From the NCBI GenBank assembly GCA_006226375.1, contig SBHC01000087.1, positions 1 to 64,000 on the forward strand: 64,000 nt of DNA, in the 5' to 3' direction. The translations under genes were made by a program, and so were the position numbers. Positions within the stretch are counted from its first letter, which is position 1. Each line of letters starts with the position of its first letter. The stretch comes from Deltaproteobacteria bacterium (GTDB lineage: Bacteria > Myxococcota_C > UBA6777). Under the pieces are notes generated by a model. The model saw only the letters and a list, made by a program, of their open reading frames with translations, made no database searches and was not told where the DNA came from. Below are positions 60,781-64,000 of the stretch, piece by piece.

Positions 60781-63700
60781 ATGGAGTTTCTACCAAGGAT
60801 GGCAAAGAAATGGACTGGAATCGGGTTGGTGGTGTTGGTTGTAAGCTTTGCGATGTGGAGCACCTTCGCTTGTAGCTCTCAACCCACCGATGAGTCAAAC
60901 ACAGAACAATCTTCCAACAACGAAGGGAACAACGGTGATGGCGGTACTGGCCATATCACCGATGCAACAGGCACAGACGAAGAGCCTCAGCCTGTCGGTT
61001 GTCAGGTTCGCGACCAAGGTTGCTGTTTGGGTCTCAAGTTGGTCACCGACTGGAACCCTCACGGCCTGACATCGTACATCAACATTGACACCCGATTGAG
61101 CGCTGCTCTTTCCTCCGATGGCTCGATGGTTGCGGTGTCCCATGGTTACAGTCGCATCATTCAAATCTGGGATGTCTCTTCCACTCCCAAGCTTGTCCGA
61201 CAGTTTGTGGGACACACCAGCGGCATCCGCACGGTGGTGTTTGCACCCAAAGGAAGCCTCCTCGCCACGGCCTCTTACGACAAGACCATCAAACTTTGGG
61301 ATGCTTCGTCTGGTAAGTTACTGCGGACCCTTGAGGGACATACCAACGGCGTGTACGACGTCGCCTTCTCTACGGATGGTTCTCGCCTTGTCTCCGGCTC
61401 CACCGACAAAACTGTGCGTCTTTGGGATGCAGAAAAAGGGACCTTGCTCCACGAGATCAAAGGACACAAAGATCAGGTCTACGCTGTGGCATACAGTCCT
61501 GATGGAGCTCTCGTTGCTTCCGGTGGAAAAGACAAGTCGGTTCGTTTGTGGAAGACCGATGACGGCTCTGAAGTTCTCAGCATAGAGAAGCACACCAATA
61601 GCGTCCTTGCGCTTCAGTTCTCAAGTGATGGAAAGACCCTATACTCCGGAGCTTCCGATAAGACGTTGCGAGGCTGGAAGGTCGAAGATGGAAGCCAGCT
61701 CTTCTCGTTGGAGCATGGGAACCAGGTCTATGGTTTCACTGTCTCGGAGTCGACGGATCGCATCGCATCGACCTCCAATGACAAAAACGTTTACCTCTGG
61801 AAGCTATCGGACGGTAGCTTGATTAAGAAGCTATCGGGCCATGGTAGCAGCACCGTAAGTGTTTTCTTTCTTTCGGATGGAAAACGCGTTCTCTCTAGCT
61901 CCTATGACCAGACGTTCCGGATCTGGGACTCTACCGTTGAGAAAGATGAGTTGCTGTCTTCCACACCCCGATATTACTCGTATGCACCGGTCGTTGCGTG
62001 GACTGGTAAGCAACAACTGCTCTCCTCTGTGAACCGACGACAGTCCATTCTGGAATGGAATGTGAGAGATGGAAAGGTGAAGAAGGCTTGGGGCGATGTT
62101 CTCGGCATCAACGCGATGGCAACAGACACCGAAGGCAAGTACCTCTTTACCGGCATGGACGATGGCAAGATCCTTGTTTGGGACCTTTCGTCCGGTAACA
62201 TCGCGAGGACCATCAACGCTCATAGCTTCGCAGTTCGTTCCCTCGTGTTTCACTCCAAAGACAACACCTTGTTCTCTGGAGCGGACGGTGGCCGCGTACG
62301 TCAATGGAAAGTCAGCGATGGCTCCAAGCTGAAAGACATCGAAACCCAAGCCGGTCGAATCCTCGACATTGCTGTCAACAAAGAAGCTACCCTTGTTGCT
62401 ACCGGTCATTACAGCAACGAAGTTCGTGTGTGGGATGTTTCGTCTGGCAAGCTACGTCACAAAATGGAAGGTCACACCAGCCGAGTTACGTCGTTGGCGT
62501 TCTTGGGTGACAACAAGACCTTGGCTTCGGGTTCTCCCGATCGTTACTTGCGCATCTGGAATGCAGAAACGGGCACCAAGGAGAAAGAGTTTCGTGATGC
62601 CCACGGCGGCACATTGGTGGAGCTGCTTTACGATGACGAAGGCAAGCTCCTCTTCTCTTCCTCTACCGATGACACCATCAAAGCCTGGCGGGTGCCTGAC
62701 TTCCAAGTCACTGGAATCTTCTCGGGTCACTCCCGAGATGTTGGGTCCATCGCCTACGATGCGAAGAACAAAATCTTGTTTTCTCATAGCTACGATGGCT
62801 CCATCCGGCGCTGGGACTTGCAGAGAAGCTTGCCCTCCAAACCCATAGAAGCCCACACTGCACCGATTGAGACGGTGGCGGTTAGCCCCAACGGCAAGTA
62901 CGTCGCCACGGCCGGCGAAGATCAGATGGTGAAGCTATGGGATCGCAAGTCGAACAAGCTCTTGCATTCTCTGGAAGGTCATGAAGGCACTGTGTTCTCC
63001 CTCCACTTTAGCCCCGATAGCTCTTTGTTGGCGTCGGGTTCTGCAGACAAAACTGTCAAAGTCTGGAAGGTGGAAGAGGGGAAGCTGGAGAAGACATTGG
63101 AAGGCTCCTTGGACCATGTCTTCCGGGTTCGGTTCAATCCCGATGGCTCCAAGCTGGCTTCTGGAGGTGGCGACTGGTCTGTTCGTATCTGGGAGGTGGG
63201 CTCCGGCAAACAACTTCATGAATTGGTAGATCACCGCTCCGTCATCACTGGAGTTTCATGGAGCGCCGATGGAAAAACTTTGGTCTCCAGCTCCTACGAC
63301 CAATCTGTGAAAGCCTGGGATTGGGAATCCAAGAAGCTGTTGCATTCGTTCGGAGACTTCAACGGAGGGGTGAGTGATGTTGCGTTTGTCCCCGGCAGCA
63401 ACGATGTCTTTGTCGCTTCTTCCTTCGATCTGGAGTTGCGTCGCTTCTCGATCAAAGACAAGAAGAGGCTAACCTCATACCGTGGACACAAAAAAGGTGT
63501 CGTCTCTGTTGCCATTCGCGTGGACGGAAAGCGTGTTGCTTCGGCCTCTTACGATGGAACTGTTCGGGTCTGGGATATTGGAGGACGGCTCCTCCAGACT
63601 CTCAACGACCACTCCGAGAGTACGCACGGTGTGGCCTTTACGCCAGATGGTCAGGTGCTTTACTCCGTGTCGGCCGACAAAACCCTTCGCGGCTGGCCCA

Positions 63701-64000
63701 TGGTGTCTCCTGAAGCGGGTACCTTGGTTGAGCGGCCTCATGGGCTGACCCATGTCCTCTGGCACCCACAAGGCAAATGGATTGCGACTGCGTCCGGTGA
63801 CAACTCGATCAGAATGTGGAACCCAGAGACTCGGAATCAAGAGGAGATCATGTACCACGGAGGCACGGTTCATCGGATGGCCTGGAGGCCAAAGACTGAT
63901 GTTGAAATCGGCGTGGTGGTCGAAGGTGAAGGTGCACGGCTTTGGAACGCTGACACGCGAAAGAATCTCAAAAAATACAAAGCTGATCTGGACAACAAAG
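60781..64000 (+). CDS. Giant WD40-repeat lipoprotein, truncated at the window end
   Basis: The reading frame is open from ATG 60781 (AGGA upstream; ATG 60799 also possible) to the end of the window, so at least 1,073 codons. It begins with a lipoprotein signal (F-A-C) and a Ser/Asn/Glu/Gly linker with a Cys pair. It then holds about 23 WD40 repeats, each with H, SPDG, DKTVRLWD-type ends; blades 2-4 and 15-17 are the closest to consensus. That equals about three seven-bladed propellers, with more to follow. Its exported position differs from the cytoplasmic WD40-like gene upstream. The 3' end is missing. Confidence 0.9.
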   Translation, partial: MEFLPRMAKKWTGIGLVVLVVSFAMWSTFACSSQPTDESNTEQSSNNEGNNGDGGTGHITDATGTDEEPQPVGCQVRDQGCCLGLKLVTDWNPHGLTSYINIDTRLSAALSSDGSMVAVSHGYSRIIQIWDVSSTPKLVRQFVGHTSGIRTVVFAPKGSLLATASYDKTIKLWDASSGKLLRTLEGHTNGVYDVAFSTDGSRLVSGSTDKTVRLWDAEKGTLLHEIKGHKDQVYAVAYSPDGALVASGGKDKSVRLWKTDDGSEVLSIEKHTNSVLALQFSSDGKTLYSGASDKTLRGWKVEDGSQLFSLEHGNQVYGFTVSESTDRIASTSNDKNVYLWKLSDGSLIKKLSGHGSSTVSVFFLSDGKRVLSSSYDQTFRIWDSTVEKDELLSSTPRYYSYAPVVAWTGKQQLLSSVNRRQSILEWNVRDGKVKKAWGDVLGINAMATDTEGKYLFTGMDDGKILVWDLSSGNIARTINAHSFAVRSLVFHSKDNTLFSGADGGRVRQWKVSDGSKLKDIETQAGRILDIAVNKEATLVATGHYSNEVRVWDVSSGKLRHKMEGHTSRVTSLAFLGDNKTLASGSPDRYLRIWNAETGTKEKEFRDAHGGTLVELLYDDEGKLLFSSSTDDTIKAWRVPDFQVTGIFSGHSRDVGSIAYDAKNKILFSHSYDGSIRRWDLQRSLPSKPIEAHTAPIETVAVSPNGKYVATAGEDQMVKLWDRKSNKLLHSLEGHEGTVFSLHFSPDSSLLASGSADKTVKVWKVEEGKLEKTLEGSLDHVFRVRFNPDGSKLASGGGDWSVRIWEVGSGKQLHELVDHRSVITGVSWSADGKTLVSSSYDQSVKAWDWESKKLLHSFGDFNGGVSDVAFVPGSNDVFVASSFDLELRRFSIKDKKRLTSYRGHKKGVVSVAIRVDGKRVASASYDGTVRVWDIGGRLLQTLNDHSESTHGVAFTPDGQVLYSVSADKTLRGWPMVSPEAGTLVERPHGLTHVLWHPQGKWIATASGDNSIRMWNPETRNQEEIMYHGGTVHRMAWRPKTDVEIGVVVEGEGARLWNADTRKNLKKYKADLDNK

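Noticed and set aside
60708-60875. A 55-codon frame starting with MAVFVIVDESD just upstream of the WD40 lipoprotein
   Set aside because: Composition looks protein-like, but it overlaps the signal peptide codons of the much better supported lipoprotein in another frame.
1-64000. Search for CRISPR arrays, insertion sequences, integrases, rRNA and tRNA genes
   Set aside because: No spacer-repeat series, terminal inverted repeats with transposase, or RNA gene consensus was seen by eye in the intergenic regions; a computed search could still find a short one.

Overview
The window reads as chromosomal DNA of a Gram-negative bacterium from the former Deltaproteobacteria, most likely Myxococcota or Bradymonadota-like. 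This is an inference from gene style: many lipoproteins with short acidic or Gly/Pro/Gln linkers, MopE-type D-D-D-C-D-G repeats, thrombospondin type 3 repeats, a Hanks-type kinase with a receiver-like domain, and HEAT and WD40 propeller proteins. Base composition looks intermediate by eye, below that of classical myxobacteria. Coding density is high. No rRNA, tRNA, CRISPR array, insertion sequence or phage module was seen. Many starts were moved from the longest open frame to an internal ATG, GTG or TTG that has a ribosome binding site or signal peptide.

Layout. 1-10.5 kb: membrane proteins, an alpha/beta hydrolase, a fatty acid desaturase, an exported six-hairpin glycosidase-like lipoprotein, an outer-membrane-like protein, an exported amidohydrolase ending in eight histidines, an iodotyrosine-deiodinase-like flavoprotein and MsrA. 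10.5-19.6 kb: a metallo-beta-lactamase-fold (MBL) hydrolase, a coiled-coil/HAMP-like membrane protein overlapping an exported HEAT-repeat protein, a polytopic membrane protein, an ECF sigma factor, an endoglycoceramidase-like GH5 lipoprotein and a small Cys-rich lipoprotein. 19.6-28 kb: an RNase Z-like hydrolase, a lipid acyltransferase plus GT2 glycosyltransferase pair, a CFA/coclaurine-N-methyltransferase-like enzyme, the tRNA-modifying DTW protein TapT overlapping a lipoprotein hydrolase, and an MBL lipoprotein. 28-38.7 kb: an ECF sigma factor coupled to a membrane anti-sigma-like protein with an Arg-rich tract, a PAP2/IPC-synthase-like enzyme, a TauD dioxygenase, a TauE exporter, a YhhQ transporter, an Rnl2-type RNA ligase, a GLYR1-like reductase, a GH113-like lipoprotein and a DUF1304 protein.

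38.8-52 kb is dominated by large exported proteins: a 1,241-residue Cys-rich repeat lipoprotein, an amidohydrolase lipoprotein with thrombospondin type 3 repeats, a MopE-type lipoprotein and a GT-C glycosyltransferase. 52-64 kb holds a sphingomyelinase-like phosphodiesterase, a methyltransferase, a kinase plus PDC/HAMP sensor operon, a cytoplasmic WD40-like protein behind a strong promoter carrying GTTCAG sites, a dihydrouridine synthase and a giant WD40 lipoprotein cut by the window end.

No single pathway spans the window. Recurrent themes are lipid and sphingolipid-like chemistry (desaturase, acyltransferase, CFA-like enzyme, endoglycoceramidase-like, sphingomyelinase-like and IPC-synthase-like proteins), envelope display of repeat proteins, and sigma/kinase signalling. 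The items most worth following up are the stand-alone RNA ligase, the GTTCAG-decorated promoter, the Cys-rich repeat protein, the native poly-His tail and the Arg-rich anti-sigma-like protein.
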